Shown one piece after another: positions 18,063 to 27,245 of a stretch of 64,000 nucleotides of DNA. How positions within the stretch are numbered: the first letter of the stretch is position 1; each line of letters starts with the position of its first letter. The position numbers were made by a program, and so were the translations under genes. The notes under the pieces are model-generated. The model was not told where the DNA came from and ran no database searches. It saw nothing but the letters and a program-made list of their open reading frames with translations. This DNA comes from a virus, in the IMG/VR virus record IMGVR_UViG_3300028571_002266, positions 1-64,000 of that record. The stretch is one strand, 5' to 3'.

Positions 18063-19120
18063 TGAAACTTACATACTTGCCAACAACTCCAATGAAAAAG
18101 TTAAAAATCTGTGTCATATCCAGCACAGTCCTACATTGCCCCCCAAAGGGCTATTCTGGACTAGAAATGCTGGCTTGGCAAATAGCTGAAGGGCTTACAG
18201 CCAAAGGTCATGAAGTAATGCTTGTTGCACCAAGAGGATCAACAAGTAGTTGTGAAATTCATGAAACAACACAATATGAACCAGAAGGACAAGCCTACAG
18301 CGGTTATTGGCACAAACTACCAAGCTTTGATGTGATCATCGATCATAGTTGGGAAAAATGGAGCTACATCCTGAAAATGGAAGGTAAGCTTCCACAACCA
18401 ATCCTTGGCGTTCTACACGCTCCTGTAGACACTATGTACAGCACAGCACCATCAGTCCCATTCCCATGCTTTGTTTGCATCAGCAAAGACCAATCAGATG
18501 GTTGCTCCGCACACCTGAAAGTCGCTTCCCGTGTCGCTTATAACGGAGTTGATGTTAATTTTTATAAAAACACAGGATTAACAAGAAACGACCGTTATCT
18601 CTTCCTCGCCAGAATAAGCACAATCAAGGGTCCACATATTGCTGTTGATGTGGCCAATACTTGTAAAATTGGACTTGATCTCGTAGGAGATGACAGAATC
18701 ACAGGAGAACCAGAACTTCTCAACAGTATTAAATCTAAATGCTCTGTATCGCCCAATCTTAGGTATGTAGGGCATCAAAACCGTGATGAGTGCAGTGTAT
18801 GGTTTAATACAAATAAAGCCCTCCTACACCCCAACAAACACTTCCGTGAGCCATTCGGACTTGCACCAGTCGAAGCTCAACTATGTGGAATGCCTGTTAT
18901 TGCATGGAATCATGGTGCCTGCAAAGAAACAATCAAGCATGGCGAGACAGGATTCCTTGTCAATAGTCAAGAAGAAATGGAAAAACTTATCAAAGACGAT
19001 GCTGTTTCAACAATTAAATCAGAAAACTGCATTGAATGGGCAAATCAGTTTTCTTATGACAACATGATTAAAAGATATGAAGATCTTTGTTTTGAAGCAA
19101 TAGACACAGGTGGCTGGTGA
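18062..19120 (+). CDS. GT4-family glycosyltransferase
   Basis: 352 residues with GT-B architecture. The N-terminal half contains KICVISSTVLHCPPKGYSGLEMLAWQIAEGL, the nucleotide-sugar loop with the GGxE-like GLE of GT4. The C-terminal half contains RYLFLARISTIKGPHIAVDVA and REPFGLAPVEAQLCGMPVIAWNHGACKE, matching the conserved E-P-x-G/E-A GT4 donor-binding motif. The first ATG overlaps the upstream stop and has GGAGATC nearby. A second ATG ten codons later is possible. It transfers a sugar from an activated donor; specificity not deducible. Confidence 0.85.
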   Translation: MKLTYLPTTPMKKLKICVISSTVLHCPPKGYSGLEMLAWQIAEGLTAKGHEVMLVAPRGSTSSCEIHETTQYEPEGQAYSGYWHKLPSFDVIIDHSWEKWSYILKMEGKLPQPILGVLHAPVDTMYSTAPSVPFPCFVCISKDQSDGCSAHLKVASRVAYNGVDVNFYKNTGLTRNDRYLFLARISTIKGPHIAVDVANTCKIGLDLVGDDRITGEPELLNSIKSKCSVSPNLRYVGHQNRDECSVWFNTNKALLHPNKHFREPFGLAPVEAQLCGMPVIAWNHGACKETIKHGETGFLVNSQEEMEKLIKDDAVSTIKSENCIEWANQFSYDNMIKRYEDLCFEAIDTGGW

Positions 19121-19821
19121 AAATACATATTTCTTATACTTATGGCTGTCCTGATGAAACAATTCTTCGTGAATTGATGAGCTATGACATTCAATGCCCA
19201 GAATGCACAATTTTAGAGCCACATGAAAATGCTCCACTAAACTTTGAGGTTCCAACTAGCTTTACAAGTTTGCACTGGAGCAGACAATACGAATATCCTT
19301 GGGCAATTATGCATAGTAATTTGAAGCCAAGCGATGTTTGTCTTGATGCTGGTGGAGCATATGCTGTTTTCAAGTATGCAGTTGCCAAAAGATGCGCCAA
19401 AGTAGTCACGATTGATATGAATCAAGACTATCTTGACAAATCTATAAGGTCAGCAAAAAGACTTGGTTTCAAAAACATTGAGTTTTATAATTCTAAAATT
19501 CAAGATTATAGAAGTGAAGAAAAATTTGATAAAGTCTATTGTATATCTGTTCTAGAACACATACAGAGTAGTAGTGAAAGAATTGAATGTATTGAAAACA
19601 TGATAGGAATGCTAAAGAAGGATGGAGAGCTTTATTTAACTTTCGATTTTATCATAGAAGAAGGTGAAAATCAGTTTGATTTTTACATGGGAAAAAATGA
19701 AGCAGCAGAAATATTAAATTATTTTGGCGTATCTGAATTTAATGATGAAAAATATTATTCTGCGAGTTTCCCCGGTGGTTGCGTTCTTGCAACAATATGT
19801 TTGAAAGTGTGGGAAATATGA
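19117..19821 (+). CDS. Class I SAM-dependent methyltransferase
   Basis: 234 residues, GTG start overlapping the previous stop (GTGA). Rossmann-type motif I appears as VCLDAGGAYAVFKYAVAKR, motif II as VVTIDMNQDYL, and the post-motif FDKVYCISVLEHIQ with the LEH typical of small-molecule or sugar methyltransferases, then MLKKDGELYLTFDF. Embedded between glycosyltransferases, so a methylated sugar is a reasonable product (inferred). Confidence 0.8.
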   Translation: MKIHISYTYGCPDETILRELMSYDIQCPECTILEPHENAPLNFEVPTSFTSLHWSRQYEYPWAIMHSNLKPSDVCLDAGGAYAVFKYAVAKRCAKVVTIDMNQDYLDKSIRSAKRLGFKNIEFYNSKIQDYRSEEKFDKVYCISVLEHIQSSSERIECIENMIGMLKKDGELYLTFDFIIEEGENQFDFYMGKNEAAEILNYFGVSEFNDEKYYSASFPGGCVLATICLKVWEI

Positions 19822-20477
19822 GGATACCTGACCATATTATTCAAGAATATAAAACCTTTGATCCAGAATCAAGATTATTTTTTGCTGATTTTGATGAGCC
19901 ACAAGGTTCAAAAATACTTGAAGTTGGATCTCAACATAGTCCTATAGCCAGCATGATGGCTAAGTGTGGATTTCATGTTACAGGTGTTGATTTAAGAGAT
20001 TCTGATCAAGAATTAAACTATAATCACATTACTGCTGATTTCTGCCGATTACCATCTTACTTCCTTCGTGAAAACATAGGAACTTTTGATGCTGCTGTTA
20101 TTGTCTCTGCCATTGAACATTTTGGTTTGAATACTTATGGAGAAGGCAAGATACATGAATATTATGATGTTATTGCCATGCGATATATTTATGATTTATT
20201 GAAACCGGGAGGAACATGTTATTTGACAACACCTTTCGGTGGTAAATTTGTTGTACACAAGCCTCATTGGCGTGTTTATGATTGGGCTAATCTACTTGAA
20301 CGAATTGTTCAAGACTTTAGAACAGAAGTGTTTAATCTTGGTGTTTGTGAAGAAATAACAATCAACGGTAAGGTTTTTCCTGTTGGAAGCCCAATATCAA
20401 TGAACGAGGCTATACTGAATACAATTGGATTACCTCATGTTTCTTGCTATGTAAGATTAAGAAAACCATTGGATTAA
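19818..20477 (+). CDS. Class I SAM-dependent methyltransferase
   Basis: The start is the ATG overlapping the upstream stop (ATGA), giving 219 residues. Motifs: KILEVGSQHSPIASMMAKCGFHVTGVDL (motifs I and II), FDAAVIVSAIEHFG (motif IV with the EH pair), LLKPGGTCYLTTPFGG. Same class as the neighbouring methyltransferases but not obviously a recent duplicate. Part of a +4/-4 overlapping operon, suggesting coordinated production with the glycosyltransferases around it. Confidence 0.8.
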   Translation: MRIPDHIIQEYKTFDPESRLFFADFDEPQGSKILEVGSQHSPIASMMAKCGFHVTGVDLRDSDQELNYNHITADFCRLPSYFLRENIGTFDAAVIVSAIEHFGLNTYGEGKIHEYYDVIAMRYIYDLLKPGGTCYLTTPFGGKFVVHKPHWRVYDWANLLERIVQDFRTEVFNLGVCEEITINGKVFPVGSPISMNEAILNTIGLPHVSCYVRLRKPLD

Positions 20478-20480
20478 ATC

Positions 20481-21488
20481 ATGTTTTTATTTGTAACAAA
20501 TGATAAAATCGGTTCAGAAACAGGAGGCGGTCAAGTAACCGCACATGAATTTGAAGCGTTAAATCAACTTGGTCCTGTTGATGTCATCAATCCCGCACCA
20601 ACCAATAATCCTTTTGATTCAGAAAAGTCTATTCAAGAAATTGATTTCAGTAAGTATAAGCTTGCACACTTCTATGCTGGCACATTCCCAGAACTAACCA
20701 CCAAATTAAAAGCAAATGGCGTAAAAATAACTTACACTGTTGCTGCTCATGATGTTGACATCAGCAGAGAAGAATTTTTAGGATTAGGTGCTTCCTTTGA
20801 TTTTCCACACTTAAATGATCCAAATTTATTTCAAAAATATATAAGCTGCTACAAGAATGCTGATGTTGTAATATGTCCATCAATGGTTGCAGAAAAAACC
20901 AATAATAAATATGGAATAAACAATACAAAAATAATTCCACATGGTCATGTTCCCGTCAGGAACAAGAAGATTCCAAATAAGTTTGCAGTTGGGTATCTTG
21001 GTCAGTGTGGACCTGATAAAGGATTGAGATATTTGTTAGAAGCTTGGTCTATTCTAAATTACAAAGATGCCATATTGAATCTTGCAGGAATTCAAACTCC
21101 CAGATTGTTGCCTTTAATTAGACATTTTGGAAAAGGCAATATCAATATTCAAGGCTGGGTTAAATCGACAGAAGATTTTTACAATAGTTGTTCTGTTTAT
21201 GTTCAGCCAAGCGCAACAGAAGGATTTGGCATTGAAGTTCTTGAGGCTATGAGTTCTGGCAGACCTGTTGTTGTTTCTGATGGTGCTGGAGCATCCGATT
21301 GCATTGAAGGTTGCGGTTTTGTATTTGAGAAAAAGAATGCTAAGCAGCTTGCACAAATGATCGACACATTGAAAAACAATCAAAATCTTTGTGAAGAGTT
21401 TGGCAAAAATGCGGAAACAAAAGCGAAAAATTACACTTGGGACAAGGTCAAAGAACAATACATCCAATTGTGGCGGGGCATGATATGA
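20481..21488 (+). CDS. GT4-family glycosyltransferase
   Basis: 335 residues, GT-B. N-terminal SETGGGQVTAHEFEALNQLG is the glycine-rich acceptor/donor loop. FAVGYLGQCGPDKGLRYLLEAW begins the C-terminal Rossmann domain, and EGFGIEVLEAMSSGRPVVVSDGAG is the conserved GT4 donor-binding region with both glutamates. IIPHGHVPV precedes the hinge. Likely extends or caps a glycan. Its stop overlaps the next start (ATGA). Confidence 0.85.
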   Translation: MFLFVTNDKIGSETGGGQVTAHEFEALNQLGPVDVINPAPTNNPFDSEKSIQEIDFSKYKLAHFYAGTFPELTTKLKANGVKITYTVAAHDVDISREEFLGLGASFDFPHLNDPNLFQKYISCYKNADVVICPSMVAEKTNNKYGINNTKIIPHGHVPVRNKKIPNKFAVGYLGQCGPDKGLRYLLEAWSILNYKDAILNLAGIQTPRLLPLIRHFGKGNINIQGWVKSTEDFYNSCSVYVQPSATEGFGIEVLEAMSSGRPVVVSDGAGASDCIEGCGFVFEKKNAKQLAQMIDTLKNNQNLCEEFGKNAETKAKNYTWDKVKEQYIQLWRGMI

Positions 21489-23059
21489 GTTATTCATTTC
21501 CATTTAGTCAAAATGATAAAGTAATTGAATTGGGAGGAGGAGATAGACCATATTTCCGTCCAAATCTCGATGTTCGCTCAGGAACAAGCATTGACATAGT
21601 TGCTGATTTTAATGAACCATTGCCAATACCAGAAAATGAATACAATGGTGTATTCAGTCAATTTTGCATTGAACATCTTTCTTGGCGTAAAGTAAAACTA
21701 TTCATCAGTGAAGTTTATCGTATTCTCAAGAACAATGGTAAAGTTGTTTTTATTACAGCTAATACCGAAAAGCAAATGCAATATGTTCTTGATCACGATG
21801 AGTGGAACGACAACTGTTCTTGTATTATTTTCGGTGACCAAGATTATCCAGAAAACACTCATCGCAATAGCTTCAGTCCAAAATATGCAATTAAGTTAAT
21901 GACTGATGCTGGATTCACCAATGTTATTGTATTGCCTTTTGGGGAATTACAAACAGATATGATTATTGAAGCAACCAAAAAAACCAATAAAATTGATTTT
22001 GATAGAGAGTATTTTGATAATCCTCATTTTTATGGTGAGAATACTGGATTCTATCGTGATCATCCAAGCAATTGGATTGTTTTCAATAACATCATGAAGA
22101 AGAATCCAACTTCTGTTTTGGAAATTGGTTGTGGTAGAGGATATTTGCTTAAAAGACTTGAAGTAAATGGTGTTCCATCCAGAGGATTAGAAATATCCAA
22201 GCATTGTTTTCTAACAAGAGTGAGTGATTCTGTTGCTGAATTTGATGTGAGGCAAACACCTTGGCTATTTGAAGACAATCAATTTGATTTGTGTGTGTCA
22301 CATGGTTTTTTTGATTTTATTGAAGCTGAATATATTCCTGTTATTCTTAAAGAAATAAATCGTGTTTGTTCAAGAGGAATGCATGGAGTAAACACAAATA
22401 GTCTAAATCTTTCTTGGAGCAATCAGGAATTTATCGACAACAAGCATTTAACAGAAGGATCTCTTGCTCTGAATATACCTGCTGGAGATGGTAGGCTTAA
22501 ACTCAATATTGGTAGCTTCACGGTGATGTTACATAATGGCTGGATCAACACAGACATTGTAAATCTGAATGATTATGCTGCTCAAAATCAATACAAATTC
22601 CTTCAGATGGATTGTAGGCATCCGCTTCCATTTGAAAAAAGTACTGTTGATTTAATTGTTTCCAGTCACATGTTAGAGCATCTTGATTGGAATGAAGGAT
22701 TGAATTTTCTTAAAGAGTGTAATCGCATTATGAAACCAAATGCGACCATAAGGATCGCTGTTCCAGATGCAGAAAAATTAGTTAGTTATTATAAGGATAA
22801 CAATCTTGAATTTTTAGATCAGATGAATGTTACTGCTGCTCAAAATAAAGCGCAATCATTCAAGTTATGGTCATTCTTATTTGATGGTCACAAGATTGCA
22901 TATGATTTTAGTAGTTTAGAGCAGATTGGAATGGAAGCTGGATTCCGTGTTGAGAGAAGGAATTTTAATGAAGGTAATTTACAGATAATCAGGGAGACGA
23001 TGGATTATCTCCCTGAAATTAGCATATATGTTGAAATGACTAAGAATTCCAATGTCTGA
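21485..23059 (+). CDS. Three-domain SAM-dependent methyltransferase fusion
   Basis: The start is the ATG overlapping the upstream stop, giving 524 residues. Three class I methyltransferase domains follow one another. Domain 1 (~residues 8-170): KVIELGGGDRPYFRPNLDV, FCIEHLSW, ILKNNGKVVFIT. Domain 2 (~205-335): SVLEIGCGRGYLLKRLEVNG, with the later motif QFDLCVSHGFFDFI. Domain 3 (~335-515): LKLNIGSFTVMLHNGWINTDI, DLIVSSHMLEHLDW, IMKPNATIRIAVPD. Each keeps its SAM-loop region; domain 3 has a weaker glycine motif. It could add several methyl groups to one glycan chain, as in O-antigen capping enzymes (inferred). Confidence 0.8.
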   Translation: MSYSFPFSQNDKVIELGGGDRPYFRPNLDVRSGTSIDIVADFNEPLPIPENEYNGVFSQFCIEHLSWRKVKLFISEVYRILKNNGKVVFITANTEKQMQYVLDHDEWNDNCSCIIFGDQDYPENTHRNSFSPKYAIKLMTDAGFTNVIVLPFGELQTDMIIEATKKTNKIDFDREYFDNPHFYGENTGFYRDHPSNWIVFNNIMKKNPTSVLEIGCGRGYLLKRLEVNGVPSRGLEISKHCFLTRVSDSVAEFDVRQTPWLFEDNQFDLCVSHGFFDFIEAEYIPVILKEINRVCSRGMHGVNTNSLNLSWSNQEFIDNKHLTEGSLALNIPAGDGRLKLNIGSFTVMLHNGWINTDIVNLNDYAAQNQYKFLQMDCRHPLPFEKSTVDLIVSSHMLEHLDWNEGLNFLKECNRIMKPNATIRIAVPDAEKLVSYYKDNNLEFLDQMNVTAAQNKAQSFKLWSFLFDGHKIAYDFSSLEQIGMEAGFRVERRNFNEGNLQIIRETMDYLPEISIYVEMTKNSNV

Positions 23060-23159
23060 TGCAATTTGCCATGACGAAACCACATGTGATAATGTTTATT
23101 ATCCAAAAGAATGTGCGAATGATGGCTCCTATGTGACATTCAATGTCATCATACATTAA
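23052..23159 (+). CDS. Possible 35-residue cysteine-containing peptide
   Basis: A short frame whose ATG overlaps the stop of the methyltransferase gene. The product begins MSDAICHDETTCDNVYYPKEC and has three Cys in the first 21 residues. There is no clear ribosome site beyond the coupling overlap. Coding is plausible because of the same -4/-8 overlap style as its neighbours, but the peptide is short and unrecognised. Confidence 0.35.
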   Translation: MSDAICHDETTCDNVYYPKECANDGSYVTFNVIIH

Positions 23160-23206
23160 GTCGTCACCCATGGCTTTACGCCAAATTGACCAGAATTTTT
23201 TCAACA

Positions 23207-23521
23207 TTAGTCAAGAACACCTTGAGTTTTTCCAATATTACCAAGAACATCAACTGCATTCCATACGGCGTTGTAGACAGTTTCGTCTGTAGCGGTGTAA
23301 GAAAAAAGATCTCTCATGTGAAGTCTTCTTCTTTCTGTTGGATGAAAGTTTGGTTTTCCATTTTCATCTAGGTAGCATAATCTGTAGTCAACAACCAGAA
23401 TTGGTTCTGGGCTAGAGGTGAGTGTTGCATCAAGAGTAAGGTTTTCGACCCACCAAACATTATAGATTTTTTCAATTGTTGCAGGCTCTATGATTGGATT
23501 TTCTTTTGTGATTAAGGCCAT
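23207..23521 (-). CDS. Small phage protein, paralogue of the gene at 1311-1625
   Basis: 104 residues, with a strong AGGAGAAAAA ribosome site. Same length and layout as the protein at 1311-1625: ENPIIEPATIEKIYNVWWVENLTLDAT, a two-strand central part with a DENGKP turn, then RRRLHMRDLFS and a C-terminal helix. Not recognised as a known family. It lies at the downstream end of the minus-strand glycan operon. Confidence 0.7.
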   Translation of the reverse strand: MALITKENPIIEPATIEKIYNVWWVENLTLDATLTSSPEPILVVDYRLCYLDENGKPNFHPTERRRLHMRDLFSYTATDETVYNAVWNAVDVLGNIGKTQGVLD

Positions 23522-23536
23522 TTTTTCTCCTATACG

Positions 23537-23686
23537 TTATTTAATAAATTCACTTGTTTCGACGCATTCTTTTTGAGCTTGATTATATCCATTATAGTAA
23601 CCTATTAGATAACCACACGATAAATAAATCATACTTAAAATTAAAAGCATGATGAAATAAGGTATTTTTTTCAAGAATGACATCAT
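23537..23686 (-). CDS. Small single-pass membrane protein
   Basis: 49 residues: MMSFLKKIPYFIMLLILSM and a continuing hydrophobic run to about residue 30, then a polar tail with Asn, Gln, Lys and Glu. Lys-Lys before the segment and a polar C-terminus predict a single N-in membrane span or an uncleaved signal. A Cys at the membrane edge follows Leu-Ser but does not fit the lipobox well. Lies 7 bases after one gene and 15 bases before the next in a tight operon, which supports coding. Function unknown. Confidence 0.6.
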   Translation of the reverse strand: MMSFLKKIPYFIMLLILSMIYLSCGYLIGYYNGYNQAQKECVETSEFIK

Positions 23687-23693
23687 GACCTAT

Positions 23694-24380
23694 TTAGAGG
23701 ATTTTGCCACAAATTCTTTGATCTTCAGCGGATTTATTTCTCTTTATCACTGATTCACTATTCTTTTTGTCATATGCAAAAATGCCATTTTGAATTTGAG
23801 TGAATATATCTGACCTCATATAAACATCTACGCTTTTGTTTATTCCTGTTACGATAACGCTTGATAAAAGCCTTCTTGCGATGAAGGGATCAATACTATA
23901 AGCGTGTGCTCTGCACAAACAGCGTAGTCCTTGCCATTGCATCATGATTGGAACAGGATTACAGATGAAATTATTTTCAACTTGCTCATGGCTTCCTAAG
24001 TATATGATTGCGTTTATTGCTGAGTGTTGTGTGATTTTTTGTAAAAGTATTGCATCATGTTCAAGAATAACAATTGGCTTATCTTGTTCGGCACACTCTG
24101 CCCAAAGGCTTATGTGTGTTAAAAAAATTGAAATTTCTGTTTTATCTAAGGTTGGATTTGAGCATTTGATCCACTTCAGCCAATCTTTTCTTTTCAAGTG
24201 TTCTGGTTCTTTTATTTCATCGCCTGTGCCATCAAAAGCTGGCCACATTTTGTAAGACATTCCTACATCTTCACATGATTTGGCGCATTCATTTGCGTAC
24301 TGACATGATTTTTCATTGTCGGGCAAATAGATGATATAAGCTGAATCAACTCCAATTTCATATTTGTAATGTAAATTCAC
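23694..24380 (-). CDS. GT25-like glycosyltransferase, tandem paralogue 2
   Basis: 228 residues, GTG start overlapping the stop of the upstream paralogue (GTGA). The GT25 pattern is visible: SAYIIYLPDNEKSCQYANECAKSCEDVGMSYKMWPAFDG, then EISIFLTHISLWAECAEQDKPIVILEHDAILLQ, where LTHxSLW...P.vILEHDA corresponds to the conserved LSH..(L/I)W...vLEDD region. The acidic motif is EHDA rather than EDD. GT25 includes LPS galactosyl/glucosyltransferases and collagen hydroxylysine galactosyltransferases. Acceptor unknown. Confidence 0.75.
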   Translation of the reverse strand: MNLHYKYEIGVDSAYIIYLPDNEKSCQYANECAKSCEDVGMSYKMWPAFDGTGDEIKEPEHLKRKDWLKWIKCSNPTLDKTEISIFLTHISLWAECAEQDKPIVILEHDAILLQKITQHSAINAIIYLGSHEQVENNFICNPVPIMMQWQGLRCLCRAHAYSIDPFIARRLLSSVIVTGINKSVDVYMRSDIFTQIQNGIFAYDKKNSESVIKRNKSAEDQRICGKIL

Positions 24381-25057
24381 TTTTCTTTTCCTTTCTCTGG
24401 AATTGTTGATTCACTGGGAACATCCATGGCATATATCCCGAAACACAACATTGAAAAACGATTTAGACTTATTGTTACATCAGCAGAAGAAAATATTCCT
24501 TTTTCCAATATATGGCTAACTAAATTTTTTGCCATAAAAGGATCAATGCTATAAGCATGTGTTCTGAGTATGTGTCTATAATCTGGATTAAGTTGTGCAT
24601 GAGGAGGAATGATACTCCAAAAATTATTTCTTACTTGTTCATTACATCCCAAATAAATGATCGCATTTACTGCTTGATGTTCTGTAAAAGGCTGAAGCAT
24701 CACAGCGTCATGTTCTAATACAATTAAAGGTCTGTTTTGTTCTATGCACTTGCACCACAAAGAGAAATGACTTAACAAGCAGCATACTTCTGGCTTTGTC
24801 AATTCGTGATTTACAAGACGAAGCCATTTAAGCCATGTGGCTTCTTGGCAATGTTCTGGGACTTTGATACCTTCAACATGAGGGTCAGTTCCATCAAAAG
24901 CATCGTAGATTTCGGCTTTTTGACCTACTCTTTTGCAAGATTCAAGGCATCGAGATGCTAATCTCTCTGATAATTCATGACCACGAATGGTGATGATATA
25001 TGCTTTTCCCACTGCTAAATCATATTTTGGATGAAGGGTTTCATTTAATATTTGCAT
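24377..25057 (-). CDS. GT25-like glycosyltransferase, tandem paralogue 1
   Basis: 226 residues and clearly related to the gene at 23694-24380: both have FDGT, a WLKW segment, LSHFSLWCKCIEQNRPLIVLEHDAVMLQPF, AVNAIIYLGxxEQVxNNF and HAYSIDPFxAxxL. This is the GT25 core. Tandem duplication followed by divergence is evident. The start ATG overlaps the stop of the upstream sulfotransferase gene (TAATG). Confidence 0.75.
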   Translation of the reverse strand: MQILNETLHPKYDLAVGKAYIITIRGHELSERLASRCLESCKRVGQKAEIYDAFDGTDPHVEGIKVPEHCQEATWLKWLRLVNHELTKPEVCCLLSHFSLWCKCIEQNRPLIVLEHDAVMLQPFTEHQAVNAIIYLGCNEQVRNNFWSIIPPHAQLNPDYRHILRTHAYSIDPFMAKNLVSHILEKGIFSSADVTISLNRFSMLCFGIYAMDVPSESTIPEKGKEK

Positions 25058-25848
25058 TAGTACACCAGATTAAATTGATTATAATGTTCAGTCAAATATG
25101 GCCCAAGTATCTCATCAGGAGGAGTGCTTGTCTTCTTCAAAATTGTTCTAATCAAATGTAAATTTTCTAATCCCCAAGCAGCATCTTTTTCTTCAGCGCA
25201 AAAATTATGAATGTTTTCATAAAGATGACCCAAATGATGAGGCAATCCTAAAAAGTCATAAATTTCTTTCAACACAATATCAGGTTTGTTTACCAAGTTT
25301 TCATATTCAACAATATGCAAATTATCTCTATAATTTTTCAAACCAAACTTCATGCTTTCATATGGAGATATGATGTATTCTTCCCACAAACATTTAGCAC
25401 GATTGCCAATGTTAATTGGTATTTTTTTTGATTTCAAATGATTGTCAATAAAGTTATCAGATTGTTTGTTTTTTTCAATTAATTTAATATAAGAAGCAAT
25501 TATTTCTGAAACTGGACGAACAGTGCAAATTATTTTAGGTTCATCTGTTACAAATCTTTTCAAAGGAATCAAATTTCGTGGATGACCACGATGTTTATCT
25601 AAAATGTATTTCTTGTCTATATGCTTGTAAAAGCTTTCGATAATACCTTTATAAACATTGGCAGAAACCACATCTTTATCATAAGTGTATTTTTGGTCCA
25701 ACAAGTTGAAATTTTGGTTGGTGAAACAAAGTAAATCTAAAAGAGGACTAGTTGGAGTGACATGAAAATCTGGGTTTTGACCTATGATCGAACCTAAAAG
25801 TGTAGATCCAGATCTTGGAAGACCAGACAAGAAAAATATCGTTTTCAA
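25057..25848 (-). CDS. Sulfotransferase
   Basis: 263 residues, a normal length for PAPS-dependent sulfotransferases. FFLSGLPRSGSTLLGSIIGQNP is the 5'-phosphosulfate loop, KIICTVRPVSEIIASYIKLIEK holds the 3'-phosphate-binding Arg/Ser, and HIVEYENLVNKPDIVLKEIYDFLGLP is the conserved C-terminal helix. Similar to bacterial and TPR-type sulfotransferases of the tyrosyl or glycan class. Overlaps both neighbours by 1-4 bases. Likely sulfates the glycan or protein built by this operon (inferred). Confidence 0.8.
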   Translation of the reverse strand: MKTIFFLSGLPRSGSTLLGSIIGQNPDFHVTPTSPLLDLLCFTNQNFNLLDQKYTYDKDVVSANVYKGIIESFYKHIDKKYILDKHRGHPRNLIPLKRFVTDEPKIICTVRPVSEIIASYIKLIEKNKQSDNFIDNHLKSKKIPINIGNRAKCLWEEYIISPYESMKFGLKNYRDNLHIVEYENLVNKPDIVLKEIYDFLGLPHHLGHLYENIHNFCAEEKDAAWGLENLHLIRTILKKTSTPPDEILGPYLTEHYNQFNLVY

Positions 25849-27245
25849 TTCAAATCCCCTAACAAATCTTTAAGCTTTGCCATGGGTTCATCCCAATTTC
25901 TTGGTTTTATTTGCCTTAGCAGTGTTACATTTTCACCATACCAAGGGGTTTTCTCTGTTGAGTGACACCAAGTGTAGTATGCTGAAATTGGAATGAAAAT
26001 ATAAACCTTTTTGCCTTGTGATGCAGCCATATGAGCAATACTTGTGCATGATGTAATGACAATGTCAAGATTACTGATTAGGGCAAAAGTATCTTCAATT
26101 GTTTCTAGCTTATCATTATAATCAACAATATTAGGGAAATCAACAGTTTCTTCTACTCCATCATCTCTTTGCAGACTAATGAAATGAGCATCAATATGAC
26201 CAATATTTGAATAAAGCTGAGAGACAGGATAGGATCGATGTAGATCTTGTTCGTAATTCTTACTTCCCTTCCAACGAATACCGATTTTCGGCTTATCTGT
26301 TTCAATTTTCCATTTGTTCTGGAATTCTGGACAAGGTTTTAGATATGGTTCTTTCCATAAATCTGCATATCCAAGATTCAAATAAATTGGTAATTGCATT
26401 GAATATGTCCACATGACATCAGGCATATGCAATGCTTCTTCCAAATCTTGAATGACAGGATAACCATTTTTTACAAAAAGGTCAGTTATTCCTTGTCTAT
26501 CATTTTTTTTATTTTTCTGTGTAGCTTCATACCAATAGGCATTAATGCCACGTTCTTTCAAATGATTCATAAATCGAATATTGATGATCTCATCGCCGAT
26601 TCCTGCTTCGGCATAAACAACAAGGTTTTTTACATCTGGAGAACCTTGCCAAAATGGCAGATTCAAAGCATTATTTTTTGCAAATATTGTTTGTGTATTC
26701 CAAAGTTTCATCTTGGCTCCACCCAAGAGAAATTGTCTCATTCCTTTTTGGAATTTATCTTCATAAAGATAATATGTCCCCAAGTTGAATTCAATCTTAT
26801 CACGAATTTCTTCAGGAATATCATCGCTCAACAATGCTTTTTCAAGTATTTTTTGAGCTTCAGGTTTTCTGTTTAGCAAATAAAGAGCATAAGACTTATG
26901 AAGTTCGATTTCACCAGATGATCCTGCTCCTTCATTGAAGCCAATGTATATCATTGCCTCTTCTGGCATATTGGCGCTGTTGTAAACATTTATAAGATTG
27001 CTTCTTGTTACAAATACATGTTGTGCTGTTGGAGCAACAATTAAAGATGCCTTACCATGCTTTATTGATTTCTTATATTCTTTTATCTTAAAATAACATT
27101 TAGATAAATTATCATGTTGACCAAATAGTGAAGCTGATTCGGCAAAAGCATCAAGACATTGAACTGCAAGGTCTTTATGCCCAATTTTTTCAAGAGCAAT
27201 TATAAATGGCTCTAGATCGCTTATGCCTTGTGGTTCTTGGCTCAT
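25845..27245 (-). CDS. TPR-repeat protein fused to a GT-B glycosyltransferase-like domain
   Basis: 466 residues. About 1-185 are helical TPR-like repeats (KDLAVQCLDAFAESASLFG, DNLSKCYFKIKEYKKSIKHGKASL, HKSYALYLLNRKPEAQKILEKALL, NLGTYYLYEDKFQKGMRQF). Residues ~210-460 form a GT-B domain: LVVYAEAGIGDEIINIRFM (GDEi loop), PKIGIRWKGSKNYEQDLHRSYP, HFISLQRDDG, and LDIVITSCTSIAHMAASQGKKVYIF, the TPR-glycosyltransferase/heptosyltransferase donor motif. Known relatives glycosylate proteins or LPS. Confidence 0.8.
   Translation of the reverse strand: MSQEPQGISDLEPFIIALEKIGHKDLAVQCLDAFAESASLFGQHDNLSKCYFKIKEYKKSIKHGKASLIVAPTAQHVFVTRSNLINVYNSANMPEEAMIYIGFNEGAGSSGEIELHKSYALYLLNRKPEAQKILEKALLSDDIPEEIRDKIEFNLGTYYLYEDKFQKGMRQFLLGGAKMKLWNTQTIFAKNNALNLPFWQGSPDVKNLVVYAEAGIGDEIINIRFMNHLKERGINAYWYEATQKNKKNDRQGITDLFVKNGYPVIQDLEEALHMPDVMWTYSMQLPIYLNLGYADLWKEPYLKPCPEFQNKWKIETDKPKIGIRWKGSKNYEQDLHRSYPVSQLYSNIGHIDAHFISLQRDDGVEETVDFPNIVDYNDKLETIEDTFALISNLDIVITSCTSIAHMAASQGKKVYIFIPISAYYTWCHSTEKTPWYGENVTLLRQIKPRNWDEPMAKLKDLLGDLN

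Noticed and set aside
23691-23697. CTAAATA element as promoter of the small membrane protein at 23686
   Set aside because: Only 4 bases before the ATG, so a transcript would start within or after the start codon; probably chance within the TAA stop context, or it serves the next gene.
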